DNA of 64,000 nt from Phreatobacter sp. (GCF_016793595.1 NZ_JAEULY010000009.1:124001-188000); one strand, 5' to 3'; shown: positions 37,500 to 46,102, numbered from the stretch's first letter. Notes: generated by a model not told the origin, from the letters alone. Numbers and translations are program-made.

Positions 37500-37747
37500 G
37501 CGGCACGGGCGGCGACCTCCCGCGTTGCGCGGGGTCGCATCGCCTGCGCGACATATTGTTGCGCCTAGCGATACGGCTCTATCGCGATCCATTCGTTTCC
37601 GTGACGATTCCCATCACTCCATTTCGTCTACAATTCGGGGGAGTGGGGGGAATGAGCCTTGCGCGGAGTGCATAGCTACTCCACATTGCGTAACCGCGGA
37701 AGCGAGTCCCCTACCCCATTCCTCGCCTTCCGCCGGCCAGGAACCTC

Positions 37748-38710
37748 ATGGGCATCCATCGCGAGCGCGTCGTCATCATCGGATCCGGTCCTGCCGGCTA
37801 TACGGCGGCCATCTATGCCGCCCGCGCGATGCTGAAGCCGGTGCTGCTGCAGGGCATCCAGCCGGGCGGCCAGCTCACCATCACCACCGACGTCGAGAAC
37901 TATCCGGGCTTCGCGGACGTCATCCAGGGCCCCTGGCTCATGGAGCAGATGCAGAAGCAGGCCGAGCATGTCGGCACGCGCATCGTTTCCGACCATGTGA
38001 ACAAGGTCGATCTCAAGACCCGCCCGTTCCGTATCGAATGCGAATCCGGCGAGGTCTATCTCGCCGAGGCGGTGATCGTCTGCACCGGTGCCCAGGCCAA
38101 GTGGCTGGATCTTCCCTCCGAGCAGAAGTTCCGCGGTTTCGGCGTGTCGGCCTGCGCCACCTGCGACGGCTTCTTCTACCGCAACAAGGAAGTGGTTGTG
38201 GTCGGCGGCGGCAACACCGCCGTTGAGGAAGCGCTGTTCCTGACCAATTTCGCCTCGAAGGTGACGGTGGTCCATCGCCGTGAAGAATTCCGCGCCGAAA
38301 AGATTCTGCAGGAGCGGCTGTTCGCTCATCCGAAGATCGAGGTGGTCTGGAATTCCGCCGTCGACGAGATCCTTGGCCGCGACGATCCGATGGCGGTCGC
38401 GCGCGTGCGCCTGAAGAACGTCAAGACCGGCGAGACCGAGGAACGCGCCGTCGATGGCGTGTTCGTCGCCATCGGCCACGCCCCGGCCGTCGAGCTTTTC
38501 GTCGGGCAGTTGAAGCAGAAGCCGTCGGGCTATCTGTGGACCGCGCCCGATTCCACCGCCACCGACGTTCCCGGCGTTTTCGCCGCCGGCGACGTCACCG
38601 ACGACATCTACCGCCAGGCGGTCACCGCCGCCGGCATGGGATGCATGGCCGCACTCGAAGCAGAACGGTTTCTCGCCCACCACGCGACGATCCGCCAAGC
38701 CGCAGAATAA
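37748..38710 (+). CDS. trxB: Thioredoxin reductase
   Basis: A 320-residue flavoenzyme that passes electrons from NADPH to thioredoxin. FAD loop IIGSGPAGYTAA at about residue 10, redox-active CATC at 136-139 (SACATCDGFF), NADPH loop VVVGGGNTAVEEA near 156, and C-terminal FAD contact GVFAAGDVTD. All are intact. It precedes lsrB by 17 bases, so both are likely in one transcript. Confidence 0.96.
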   Translation: MGIHRERVVIIGSGPAGYTAAIYAARAMLKPVLLQGIQPGGQLTITTDVENYPGFADVIQGPWLMEQMQKQAEHVGTRIVSDHVNKVDLKTRPFRIECESGEVYLAEAVIVCTGAQAKWLDLPSEQKFRGFGVSACATCDGFFYRNKEVVVVGGGNTAVEEALFLTNFASKVTVVHRREEFRAEKILQERLFAHPKIEVVWNSAVDEILGRDDPMAVARVRLKNVKTGETEERAVDGVFVAIGHAPAVELFVGQLKQKPSGYLWTAPDSTATDVPGVFAAGDVTDDIYRQAVTAAGMGCMAALEAERFLAHHATIRQAAE

Positions 38711-38727
38711 GACGGACCGGGGGACCG

Positions 38728-39618
38728 ATGGACTGGGACAAATTGCGCATTTTCCACGCGGCCGCGGCCGCCGGAAGCTTCACTCACGCGGCCGACACGC
38801 TCGGCCTCTCGCAATCGGCGGTATCGCGCCAGGTGTCGTCGCTGGAGCAGGACCTCAAGGTTCCGCTGTTCCACCGGCATGCCCGTGGCCTCGTGCTCAC
38901 CGAGCAGGGCGAGCTCCTTTACCACACCGCGCAAGACGTGCTGATGAAGCTCGAAAGCGCCAAGGTGAAGCTGACCGACTCCAAGGAGCGTCCCAATGGC
39001 GAGCTGAAGGTGACCACCACGGTCGGCCTCGGCACAGCCTGGCTCGCGCCGCGCCTCGGTGAATTCCTCGACCTCTACCCCGACATCCAGATCAAGATGA
39101 TCCTCACCGACGAGGAACTCGACCTGTCGATGCGCGAGGCGGATGTCGGCATTCGCGTGCGCCAGCCGGTGCAGCCGGACCTGATCCAGCGCAAACTGTT
39201 CCAGATCAAGTTTCACGCCTTCGCGCACTCCGACTACCTCAAGCGCAACGGCACGCCGAAATCCGGCGCCGACCTCGACGGCCATCGCCTGCTGGCCTTT
39301 GGCGGGCGCGCGCCGAACTACATGCAGAACCTGACCTGGCTGGCGACCGCCGGGCGCAACGGCATGGCGCCGCGCCCCTTCGCCATGTCGATCAACAACA
39401 TTTCCGGTCTCGTCTCGGCCGTGGAGAACGGCATCGGCATCGCCGTGCTGCCGGATTACCTGATCCGCGACGGCTCGGGCCTCGTCCAGATCCTCGAGGA
39501 CGAGGAAATGCCGCTGCTCGACGCCTGGTTCGTCTATCCCGAAGAGCTCAAGTCGGTCGCGCGCGTCCAGGTGTTCCGCGATTTCCTGGTTTCGAAGGCC
39601 TCGCGCTGGCCGGGCTAA
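38728..39618 (+). CDS. lsrB: LysR-family regulator LsrB/VtlR
   Basis: A 296-residue LysR regulator. Its N-terminal helix-turn-helix (MDWDKLRIFHAAAAAGSF, then LGLSQSAVSRQVSSLEQDL) and FHRHARGLVLTEQGELLY match LsrB of Sinorhizobium and VtlR of Brucella. Position directly after trxB confirms the assignment. LsrB controls oxidative-stress and lipopolysaccharide genes and is needed for symbiosis; VtlR controls small hypothetical genes and sRNA AbcR2 in Brucella. The three small secreted genes that follow could be targets, but this is untested. Confidence 0.9.
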   Translation: MDWDKLRIFHAAAAAGSFTHAADTLGLSQSAVSRQVSSLEQDLKVPLFHRHARGLVLTEQGELLYHTAQDVLMKLESAKVKLTDSKERPNGELKVTTTVGLGTAWLAPRLGEFLDLYPDIQIKMILTDEELDLSMREADVGIRVRQPVQPDLIQRKLFQIKFHAFAHSDYLKRNGTPKSGADLDGHRLLAFGGRAPNYMQNLTWLATAGRNGMAPRPFAMSINNISGLVSAVENGIGIAVLPDYLIRDGSGLVQILEDEEMPLLDAWFVYPEELKSVARVQVFRDFLVSKASRWPG

Positions 39619-39945
39619 CCCTTTCGATTCGTTAAATCTTCCTGACGGGCGCTGGAGTGAACCTCCGGCGCCCGTTGCGTTTCGGCACACCCTGGTCAGC
39701 CGGCTCAATTTCAAGAGGCAGGGCGTTCACGGCCGCGCGACCAATGCTCACGAAATTGCGACTGTGCAATGATGCAATCTCGCGCTTGCCGACATTCTTG
39801 CATTTTCTCATTTTCGTGATTGGCAATTGAACCGACCGGGGTCCATTTCAGCCCCGTCGACGGCGGACACCTCCCGCCGACAAGCAAACACCTCACCGGG
39901 TGTCGCGTGTCCCTCCCCGCCCGGTCGCATATCAGGAGAAGTCCC
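39619..39945. other. 327-base intergenic region downstream of lsrB
   Basis: The first part holds the lsrB terminator hairpin. The middle (about 39750-39835) is AT-richer than the surroundings and probably carries the promoter of the small secreted gene cluster. The last 110 bases are GC-rich with several short inverted repeats (for example GGCGG/CCGCC and ACACC/GGTGT), suggesting a structured 5' leader. I saw no open frame worth naming and no clear known sRNA. Confidence 0.4.
39645..39675 (+). terminator. Terminator hairpin after lsrB
   Basis: Arms ACGGGCGC(T)GGAG and CTCC(G)GCGCCCGT pair over 13 positions with one wobble and a five-base loop; only TTGCGTTT follows, so termination may be partial. 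Confidence 0.6.
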
Positions 39946-40176
39946 ATGACCCGTTCGGTCCGCACCCTTGTTCTCGCCGCGGCCCTCGCCGCTCCCCTCG
40001 CCGGCTCGGCCCTCGCTCAGGAAGCCGGTAGCGGCTTCTTCGGCACCCCCGAGCAGTCGGTCACGACACAGGCCCCGCGCGAGTTCACCGCTCGCCGCAT
40101 GGTCGAAACCCGCAGCGCCGTCGAGGCGCCGACGAGCCAGATCGACCGCAACGTCGTTCCCTCGTCGGCCTTCTGA
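39946..40176 (+). CDS. Small secreted protein, IDRN-VPSS family (copy 1)
   Basis: A 76-residue protein: AGGAG upstream, signal peptide TLVLAAALAAPLAGSALAQ, and a short mature part of about 50 residues. The mature part ends in QIDRNVVPSSAF, after APREFTARRMVETRSAVEAP. The next two genes encode proteins with the same plan, sharing APREF and IDRN-VPSS motifs. No cysteines and no known domain. It may be an extracellular or periplasmic peptide. Confidence 0.75.
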   Translation: MTRSVRTLVLAAALAAPLAGSALAQEAGSGFFGTPEQSVTTQAPREFTARRMVETRSAVEAPTSQIDRNVVPSSAF

Positions 40177-40223
40177 TCCCCCGGCCTGACGTTTTCATTT
40201 CCCCCAATCCAAGGAGAATTCCC

Positions 40224-40445
40224 ATGAAGAAGCTCATCCTCGCCGCCGCCCTGATCGCCCCGCTCGCGGGCCCGGCTCTCGCCCAGGTTGGCGATGTCGG
40301 CGGCGGTTCCGGCAACTCGTCGCCGGCCTACTCGACCTCGGCTCCCCGCGAGTTCACCTCGCGCCGCCTGATCGAGACCCGCAGCGCCGTCGAGGCGCCG
40401 GCGACCCAGATCGACCGCAACGCCGTCCCCTCGTCGGCGTTCTGA
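40224..40445 (+). CDS. Small secreted protein, IDRN-VPSS family (copy 2)
   Basis: A 73-residue relative of the preceding protein with signal peptide MKKLILAAALIAPLAGPALA. The mature region has a Gly/Ser-rich start (GDVGGGSGNSSPAYSTS), then APREFTSRRLIETRSAVEAP and the terminal QIDRNAVPSSAF. It is nearly identical to copy 3 in the first 45 residues. It has its own AAGGAG site, 48 bases after copy 1. Confidence 0.78.
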   Translation: MKKLILAAALIAPLAGPALAQVGDVGGGSGNSSPAYSTSAPREFTSRRLIETRSAVEAPATQIDRNAVPSSAF

Positions 40446-40497
40446 TCAGACCGCCGTTCGCAACTTACCAAGCATCTGCAAGAACAGGAGAAATCCC

Positions 40498-40737
40498 ATG
40501 AAGAAGCTCATCCTCGCCGCCGCTCTGATCGCCCCGCTCGCGGGTCCGGCCCTCGCCCAGGTTGGCGATATCGGCGGCGGCTCCGGCAACTCGTCGCCGG
40601 CCTATTCGACCTCGGCTCCCCGCGAGTTCTCCTCGCGCCACCTGTCGGATCGCGGCCTCGCTCACGAGACGCGCCAGACGCCGGCCGGCATCGACCGCAA
40701 CGCGGTCCCCTCGTCGGGCTTCAGCAGCTCGAACTGA
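40498..40737 (+). CDS. Small secreted protein, IDRN-VPSS family (copy 3)
   Basis: A 79-residue paralogue of copy 2; its first 45 residues differ at only two positions (DV to DI, FT to FS). The middle has diverged (SRHLSDRGLAHETRQTPAG) and the ending is IDRNAVPSSGFSSSN. The recent duplication and a shared terminator after copy 3 suggest one three-gene transcript. Confidence 0.78.
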   Translation: MKKLILAAALIAPLAGPALAQVGDIGGGSGNSSPAYSTSAPREFSSRHLSDRGLAHETRQTPAGIDRNAVPSSGFSSSN

Positions 40738-40779
40738 GCTGGATGATCATAGGCATCTCCACGGGAGATGTTCGCTGCC

Positions 40780-40810
40780 AACGCCGGGGGCCTGCCCCCG
40801 GCGTTTTCTT
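40780..40810 (+). terminator. Rho-independent terminator after the small secreted protein cluster
   Basis: A ten-base perfect stem ACGCCGGGGG/CCCCCGGCGT with CCTG loop, followed by TTTCTT. No other strong terminator separates the three preceding genes, supporting their co-transcription. A smaller hairpin CATCTCC/GGAGATG lies just upstream (40754-40770). Confidence 0.88.
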
Positions 40811-40895
40811 GCGCACCATCCGCCACAGCGCCTGTTCCGGCAGTCTCCGCGCGCTGATAGTCTAGGCCGCTCTGACAGAGGTCCGAGGAAAGACG

Positions 40896-41594
40896 ATGGC
40901 CCTGATCGATAGACGCGCGGCAATCGGGGCGCTCTTTCCGCTTGTCGTGACACTGGTGGCTGCGGTGTGGGTCCATGCCGCCGGCGTGACGAGCCGGATG
41001 ATCGAGGCGGCAGTGGACAGCCCCTGGCTGATTCTCGGCGTCTATGCCGACCGGTTTCCCGTGCTCGCCTTCGCTGTCATCTTCGCAATCGCGCGGCTCT
41101 TCGTGCTGATCTTCGTGGCGCAGCGGCCGATGATCCTGTTGCGGCTCATCCTTTTCGTTCCGGCCGCATTGCTGGTGCTGGCCGCCACGCTCTATCCGAC
41201 ATTCGGCGGCATCGTCGCGCGGCCGGGCTTCATCGCCGGCGGATTCTCGCTGGTGAATTCGGCGGTGACGGGGGCCGAGGCAGGCTTCCTGCTTGGCGGC
41301 GCCATTGCGGGCGCAATGCTGGGCCTCGTCACCGGCCTTGCGCGGGCATTGATGGACTGGTCCTGGGGTTTCACCTGGGGCAAGCCGCTGCGCGCGATCC
41401 TCGCGCTTGTCGCCTATGCCTTCATGGGCGCGGTGCTCGCCATCGGCTGGTCGACGCTGTCGGCGGCCGGCGCGCTGTTTCCCCGCGCGCCGCTGACGAT
41501 CATCGAACTGATCGGGCTGGTCGGGCTGACCGTGGTGGCGACCGCGCCGCAGATCGCGGTCGCGGCGCTCGCGGACCGGGCCCGGCGGGCCTGA
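40896..41594 (+). CDS. Polytopic membrane protein, unknown
   Basis: A 232-residue protein with five to six predicted membrane helices and no recognised family motif. GAGGAA lies upstream of the ATG. It is convergent with ubiK (three bases between stop codons). Sequence gives no catalytic residues; a transporter-like or structural role is possible. Confidence 0.7.
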   Translation: MALIDRRAAIGALFPLVVTLVAAVWVHAAGVTSRMIEAAVDSPWLILGVYADRFPVLAFAVIFAIARLFVLIFVAQRPMILLRLILFVPAALLVLAATLYPTFGGIVARPGFIAGGFSLVNSAVTGAEAGFLLGGAIAGAMLGLVTGLARALMDWSWGFTWGKPLRAILALVAYAFMGAVLAIGWSTLSAAGALFPRAPLTIIELIGLVGLTVVATAPQIAVAALADRARRA

Positions 41595-41597
41595 GCC

Positions 41598-41876
41598 CTA
41601 CTTCTCGCCCTTCCGGGTCTTGGCGGCGGACTGGAGCTGCGCCTCCAGCGCGTCGAGCCGCTCGCGCAGCGCCTCGTTCTCCTCGCGCGCCTTGACCGCC
41701 ATCTCGCGGACGGCCTCGAACTCCTCGCGACTCGGCAGGTCCATGTCGCGCAGGAACCGCTCGGCCTGCGTCTTCACGAATGTGTCAGCCTCGCGCTTCA
41801 TGCCCTGCGCGAAGCCTACCGCATCGGTCATGAACTTAGCGAATTCGTCGGCGATCCGGTCGGTGGTCTGGGTCAT
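41598..41876 (-). CDS. ubiK: Ubiquinone-synthesis accessory factor UbiK (BMFP family)
   Basis: A 92-residue coiled-coil protein of the BMFP family. Its N-terminal amphipathic helix (TDRIADEFAKFMTDAVGFAQG) and C-terminal coiled coil with AREENEALRERLDALEAQL match UbiK, a partner of the Ubi complex for ubiquinone synthesis. The ATG at 41876 is preceded by GAGAGGA and starts the family. It is divergent from lgt. Confidence 0.85.
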   Translation of the reverse strand: MTQTTDRIADEFAKFMTDAVGFAQGMKREADTFVKTQAERFLRDMDLPSREEFEAVREMAVKAREENEALRERLDALEAQLQSAAKTRKGEK

Positions 41877-41995
41877 GGGTGAAAATCCTCTCGGCTGCTC
41901 CCGGTATGGGGGCGCTCGGCGCAAGGCGCAAGGGCGGGCGGTTCCGCCGGGACGCCAGCCTTGACCTGTCCGGCCGTGGCGGGCACATCCCGGCC

Positions 41996-42808
41996 ATGAT
42001 CCTCGCACTGCCCTTCCCCGTCATCGATCCGGTGCTGATCGAGGTCGGGCCGCTCGCCATCCGCTGGTACGCGCTCGCCTATATCGCCGGTTTCCTGTTC
42101 GGCTGGTGGCTGGCGAAGAAGCTGGTGGCCAGCGCCACGCTCTGGCCCGGCAACAATGCGCCCTTCGCGCCGACGGCCATCGACGACGCTATCGTCTGGG
42201 CGGCGCTCTGCGGCATTCTCGGTGGCCGCATCGCTTTCGTGCTGATCTACAATCTCGATTTTTACCTCGCCAACCCGCTCGCGATCCTCGCGGTCTGGGA
42301 GGGCGGCATGGCCTTCCACGGCGGCATTGTCGGCGCGGTCGTGGGTCTCTGGATCTTCGCCCGGCGCAACAGCCTGCCGGTCCTGCCGCTGATCGACCTC
42401 GCCGCGATCGTTGCGCCCATCGGAATCGCGCTCGGCCGCCTCGCCAATTTCATCAAGCCTGAGCTCTGGGGCCGCGTCGCGGACGTACCGTGGGCGATCT
42501 ATTTTCCCGGTGCCGGCCCGCTGCCGCGCCACCCGAGCCAGATCTACCAGGCTCTGACCGAGGGTTTGCTGCTGTTCGCGGTGCTGCTCGTCATCGCGCG
42601 TCTGGGCGGCCTCAAGCGCCCCGGCTTCATGGCCGGCTGTTTCGGCATCGGCTATGGCCTCGCGCGCTCCTTCGGTGAGCTGTTCCGCGAACCGGACCCG
42701 CAGCTCGGCTTCCTGTTCGCCGGCGCGACCATGGGCCAGCTGCTGTCTGTGCCGCTCGTCGTCGCGGGCCTGTGGCTGGTGATCCGCGCCCGCCGTCAGC
42801 CGGCCTGA
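41996..42808 (+). CDS. lgt: Prolipoprotein diacylglyceryl transferase
   Basis: A 270-residue membrane enzyme that attaches diacylglycerol from phosphatidylglycerol to the lipobox cysteine, the first step of lipoprotein maturation. Signature elements: AIRWYALAYIAGFLFGWW, the essential HGG in MAFHGGIVGA, GRLANFIKPELWGR and RHPSQIYQALTEG. About seven helices. The start at 41996 was chosen at the family N-terminus; the 39 upstream in-frame residues are unlike Lgt. Its stop overlaps the midA start (TGATG). Confidence 0.95.
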   Translation: MILALPFPVIDPVLIEVGPLAIRWYALAYIAGFLFGWWLAKKLVASATLWPGNNAPFAPTAIDDAIVWAALCGILGGRIAFVLIYNLDFYLANPLAILAVWEGGMAFHGGIVGAVVGLWIFARRNSLPVLPLIDLAAIVAPIGIALGRLANFIKPELWGRVADVPWAIYFPGAGPLPRHPSQIYQALTEGLLLFAVLLVIARLGGLKRPGFMAGCFGIGYGLARSFGELFREPDPQLGFLFAGATMGQLLSVPLVVAGLWLVIRARRQPA

Positions 42809-43899
42809 TGGACACGCCGCTCGCCGCCGAGATCAGAGAACTGATCGCCGCCGACGGGCCTGTCCCGGTCTCGCGCTACATGGCGCTCTGCCTCGGCCAC
42901 CCGCGCCATGGCTACTACATGACGCGCGATCCATTCGGGACGGGCGGCGATTTCACGACAGCCCCGGAGATCAGCCAGGTCTTCGGCGAACTGCTCGGCA
43001 TCTGGGCTGCCTCCGTGTGGGACTCGTGCGGCCGACCGTCACCCGTTCGCCTCGTTGAACTCGGTCCCGGCCGCGGCACGCTCATGGCCGACCTCCTTCG
43101 CGCTGCCGGCGCCCTGCCGGCCTTCCACGCGGCGCTCGACATCCATCTGGTCGAGACGTCGCCGGTGCTCGCAGCCCGCCAGCGCGAAACACTGAAGGGG
43201 GCACCGGCCTCATGGCATGCCGACATCGGCACGGTGCCGCCCGGCCCGACGATCCTGATCGCCAACGAGCTGCTCGACGCCCTGCCGGTGCGCCAGTTCG
43301 CGATGACGCCGAAAGGGTGGCGCGAGCGGGTGATCGGCCTTGCCGATGGTCGTCTCGCCTTCGGCCTCGCCCCCGATCCGGTGCCGCCGGAAATCATTCC
43401 CGAACACCTCCGGCAGGCCGGGCCAGGTGCTGTCTACGAGTGTTGCCCGGCCTTTGAGGCGCTGTGCGCTGCGCTTTCGCGCCGCGCGAGCGATGCGCCC
43501 CTCGCGGCGCTCTTCATCGATTACGGCCATGCGGGCTCCGCCCATGGCGAGACGTTGCAGGCGGTGAAGGGCCATGGCTTCGTCGATCCGCTCGCGGAAC
43601 CCGGCGAGGCCGACCTCACCGCCCATGTCGATTTCGAGGCGCTTGGCCGCGCGGCTCGCGCGGCGGGCCTCGCGGCGTCGCCGATCTCGACCCAGCGGGA
43701 GTTTCTGTTCGGTCTCGGCCTCGCATCGCGCGCGGAGGCGCTGGCGCGCGCCAATCCGGCGGCCTTCGAGACGGTCCGATCGGGCGTCGAGCGATTGGTC
43801 GATCCATCCCCCACCGGCATGGGTGCGTTGTTCAAAACGATCGTACTTCATGAGTCCGGCACGGCAATTCCGGTTATTCCGGAACGCATAACACCATGA
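42808..43899 (+). CDS. midA: MidA/NDUFAF7-like SAM-dependent methyltransferase
   Basis: A 363-residue protein of the DUF185 family, whose mitochondrial member NDUFAF7 methylates an arginine of complex I subunit NDUFS2. Conserved segments: VSRYMALCLGHPRHGYYMTRDP, GGDFTTAPEISQVFGELLG, VELGPGRGTLMADLLRA (SAM motif I) and LIANELLDALPVRQF. The gene overlaps lgt by one base. The role in bacteria is inferred by homology. Confidence 0.88.
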   Translation: MDTPLAAEIRELIAADGPVPVSRYMALCLGHPRHGYYMTRDPFGTGGDFTTAPEISQVFGELLGIWAASVWDSCGRPSPVRLVELGPGRGTLMADLLRAAGALPAFHAALDIHLVETSPVLAARQRETLKGAPASWHADIGTVPPGPTILIANELLDALPVRQFAMTPKGWRERVIGLADGRLAFGLAPDPVPPEIIPEHLRQAGPGAVYECCPAFEALCAALSRRASDAPLAALFIDYGHAGSAHGETLQAVKGHGFVDPLAEPGEADLTAHVDFEALGRAARAAGLAASPISTQREFLFGLGLASRAEALARANPAAFETVRSGVERLVDPSPTGMGALFKTIVLHESGTAIPVIPERITP

Positions 43900-43932
43900 C
43901 GACCGCCGCAATCCGCAAATCACCCTTGATTG

Positions 43933-43961
43933 TTGACATTATCAGTCAATTTTTCTAGCTG
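43933..43961 (+). promoter_or_regulatory. Promoter with palindromic -35 region upstream of the siderophore-interacting gene
   Basis: TTGACA (43933-43938) is a consensus -35 box and lies in an inverted repeat TTGAC-N7-GTCAA (43933-43949). A weak -10 candidate lies 17 bases further. An operator overlapping the -35 box suggests repression, perhaps by an iron regulator; no consensus could be matched. Confidence 0.4.
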
Positions 43962-44052
43962 ATCGCCAGACCCTTCTGAGCCAGCCCGCCCGGACGCACG
44001 GCCAACACCGTGTCCTGCCAGCCAGCCGCCGTTCCAACGTCGAGGCTGCTCC

Positions 44053-45138
44053 ATGACCTTGCTGACTGCCGAAGCCACCATTCCGACCGCCGCGGGTTCC
44101 GCCTATGTCGCAGAGGTCTGCGAGCGCCTGCTGAAAGCCGAGTTCGCGGCAAATGCCGACCACGGCAGCGGCCGGATCGAGCTGCGCGACGGGCTCGGCA
44201 TTGGCACGCTGGAGGCTTCGTCCGGGACCTTGCGCATGAAGGTCGAGGCGCCGACGGAACAGGGTCTGTCGATCCTCAAATTCCTGCTCAGCATGCATGT
44301 AGAGGAGGTCGCGGCCACCGAGAAGCCGGAGGTCGTCTGGACCGGCGACGGCTGCGGCCTCGATGTGCTGCCTAGCTTCCGCGAAATGACGGTGCTGCGC
44401 ATCGCCGATGTGACGCCCCATATCCGGCGCGTCACGCTGACCGGCCATGACCTGAGGCGCTTCGAATCCGACAGCGTGCATGTCCGCCTGCTGTTTCCGC
44501 CCGAGGGCCTTGCCGTTCCCGAATGGCCGAAGCCCGGCAAGAACGGCCGGCCGGTCTGGCCGCCGGAGGATCGCAAGCCCGCGCAGCGCGTCTATACGAT
44601 CCGCCGGATCGACGCCGCCGCGGCCGAGATGGACATCGACTTCGTCATGCACGAGGTGCCGGGAATTGCCTCCGGCTGGGCTGCGAAGGCGGAAGCCGGG
44701 ACCATTGTCGGCCTGCTCGGTCCGGGCGGCCGCGAGATGACGCCGAACGACTGGGTGCTGCTGGCCGGCGACGAGACTGCGATCCCCGCCATGGCCCGCA
44801 TCCTCGAAAAGCTGCCCGAAACCACCAGGGGCGTCGCGTTGATCGAGGTGGAGGACACCCGCGAGGTGCAGGGCCTCGTCCGCCCCGTCGGCGTCGAGGT
44901 CCGCTGGCTGTTCCGCAACGGGCAGGAAACCGGACGCAATACGCTGCTCGCCGATGCTGTCATGGCGATCGAATGGCCCACGGAAGGCAGCACGTTCGCC
45001 TGGCTCGGGGCGGAGGAAGCAACTGCCAAGCGCCTGCGCGTGCACTGGCGCGACGAAATGGGCCTTGAAAAGGGGCGCTGGCAGGCGGTGAGCTACTGGA
45101 CCCACGAGGTCAATGCCGGAGAGAAGAGCGCGGCCTAG
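44053..45138 (+). CDS. Siderophore-interacting protein with N-terminal DUF2218 domain
   Basis: A 361-residue two-part protein. The first 95 residues are a DUF2218 domain (ADHGSGRIELRDGLGIGTLEA, SMHVEEVA). The rest is a siderophore-interacting flavoprotein: FAD domain with HIRRVTLTGHDLRRF, RVYTIRRID and a C-terminal NAD(P)H/SIP domain containing LLAGDETAIPAMARILEKL and FAWLGAEEA. Such proteins reduce ferric siderophores in the cytosol to release iron. It interrupts the usual midA-pgeF order, so it may be an insertion. The promoter region has a palindrome. Confidence 0.87.
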   Translation: MTLLTAEATIPTAAGSAYVAEVCERLLKAEFAANADHGSGRIELRDGLGIGTLEASSGTLRMKVEAPTEQGLSILKFLLSMHVEEVAATEKPEVVWTGDGCGLDVLPSFREMTVLRIADVTPHIRRVTLTGHDLRRFESDSVHVRLLFPPEGLAVPEWPKPGKNGRPVWPPEDRKPAQRVYTIRRIDAAAAEMDIDFVMHEVPGIASGWAAKAEAGTIVGLLGPGGREMTPNDWVLLAGDETAIPAMARILEKLPETTRGVALIEVEDTREVQGLVRPVGVEVRWLFRNGQETGRNTLLADAVMAIEWPTEGSTFAWLGAEEATAKRLRVHWRDEMGLEKGRWQAVSYWTHEVNAGEKSAA

Positions 45139-45196
45139 CGAGGGACCGGCATCGGCGATTTGACTTCGGGGGCCGAAGCAGATTTCGCTTCGCGGC

Positions 45197-45964
45197 ATGC
45201 GCGTCGCCTCCGCCTCCCTCTCCGCCCTGCCCGGCATCCGCCATGCCTTCTTCACGCGGGAGGGCGGTGTCTCCTCCGGCATCTACGGTTCGCTCAATGC
45301 GGGCCTCGGCTCCGACGACGATCCCGCCCATGTCCGCGAGAACCGGCGGCGCATGGCCGAAGCCATGGGCGTCGCCGAGAACGCACTGATCTCCTGCTTC
45401 CAGTTCCATTCGCCGAACGTCGTCGTCGCCGACCGGCCACATGGCGGCGGCGATCGGCCGCGCGCCGACGCGGTTGTCTCTGCGACGCCCGGCATTGCCT
45501 GTGGCGTCGCCACCGCCGATTGCGGTCCGGTTCTGTTCGCGGACGCTAATGCGGGTGTGGTGGGCGCAGCCCATGCCGGCTGGAAGGGCGCCATATCCGG
45601 CGTGCTGGAAGCGACCATCGCGGAAATGGAGAAGCTTGGCGCGGCCCGCGCCAACATCCGCGTCGCCATCGGTCCGCTGATCCGCCAGCCGAGCTACGAG
45701 GTTGGCCAACCCTTCCTCGATCAGTTCGTCGCCGCCGATCCGGCCTATGCCCGCTTCTTCGTGCCCGGCAAGGTGGGCCATGCGCAATTCGACCTTCCGG
45801 GGTTCATCGGACATCGGCTGTCCGCAGCAGGGATCACGGCCATCGACGACCTCGGCCTCGATACCTATGCGGACGAGGCGCGGTTCTTCTCCTATCGGCG
45901 GACGACGCATCGCAAGGAGCCGGATTACGGCCGCCACATCGCGGCCATCGCGCTCGAGACCTGA
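45197..45964 (+). CDS. pgeF: Peptidoglycan editing factor PgeF (laccase-domain/YlmD family)
   Basis: A 255-residue protein of the multicopper polyphenol oxidase/PgeF family. Characteristic segments: IRHAFFTREGGVSSGIYGSLN, the metal-binding-like CFQFHSPNVVV, VATADCGPVLFAD and GAAHAGWKGAISGVLEATI (His and Cys zinc ligands). E. coli PgeF (YfiH) removes wrong residues from peptidoglycan precursors; other homologues act as purine nucleoside phosphorylases. In relatives it follows midA directly. Confidence 0.9.
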   Translation: MRVASASLSALPGIRHAFFTREGGVSSGIYGSLNAGLGSDDDPAHVRENRRRMAEAMGVAENALISCFQFHSPNVVVADRPHGGGDRPRADAVVSATPGIACGVATADCGPVLFADANAGVVGAAHAGWKGAISGVLEATIAEMEKLGAARANIRVAIGPLIRQPSYEVGQPFLDQFVAADPAYARFFVPGKVGHAQFDLPGFIGHRLSAAGITAIDDLGLDTYADEARFFSYRRTTHRKEPDYGRHIAAIALET

Positions 45965-46102
45965 CGGCTCGGTCACCTTCCCTGAACCGTCACCCGATCG
46001 TCACACCCTGTTGATGGCGCGGAATTAGGTTGCGGCGCGGCATTGTGGCGCGGGGCATCGGTTGCTAAGAGGGCCGCAACGCCGCCGCCGAGACTTGAGC
46101 TT

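Noticed and set aside
37500..37747. Possible tRNA or riboswitch before trxB
   Set aside because: Only short hairpins (for example GCGACC/GGTCGC) are found; there is no T-loop consensus or cloverleaf and no T-run.
39632..39826. 64-codon minus-strand frame downstream of lsrB
   Set aside because: It overlaps the terminator hairpin, lacks a ribosome-binding site, and has no recognisable features.
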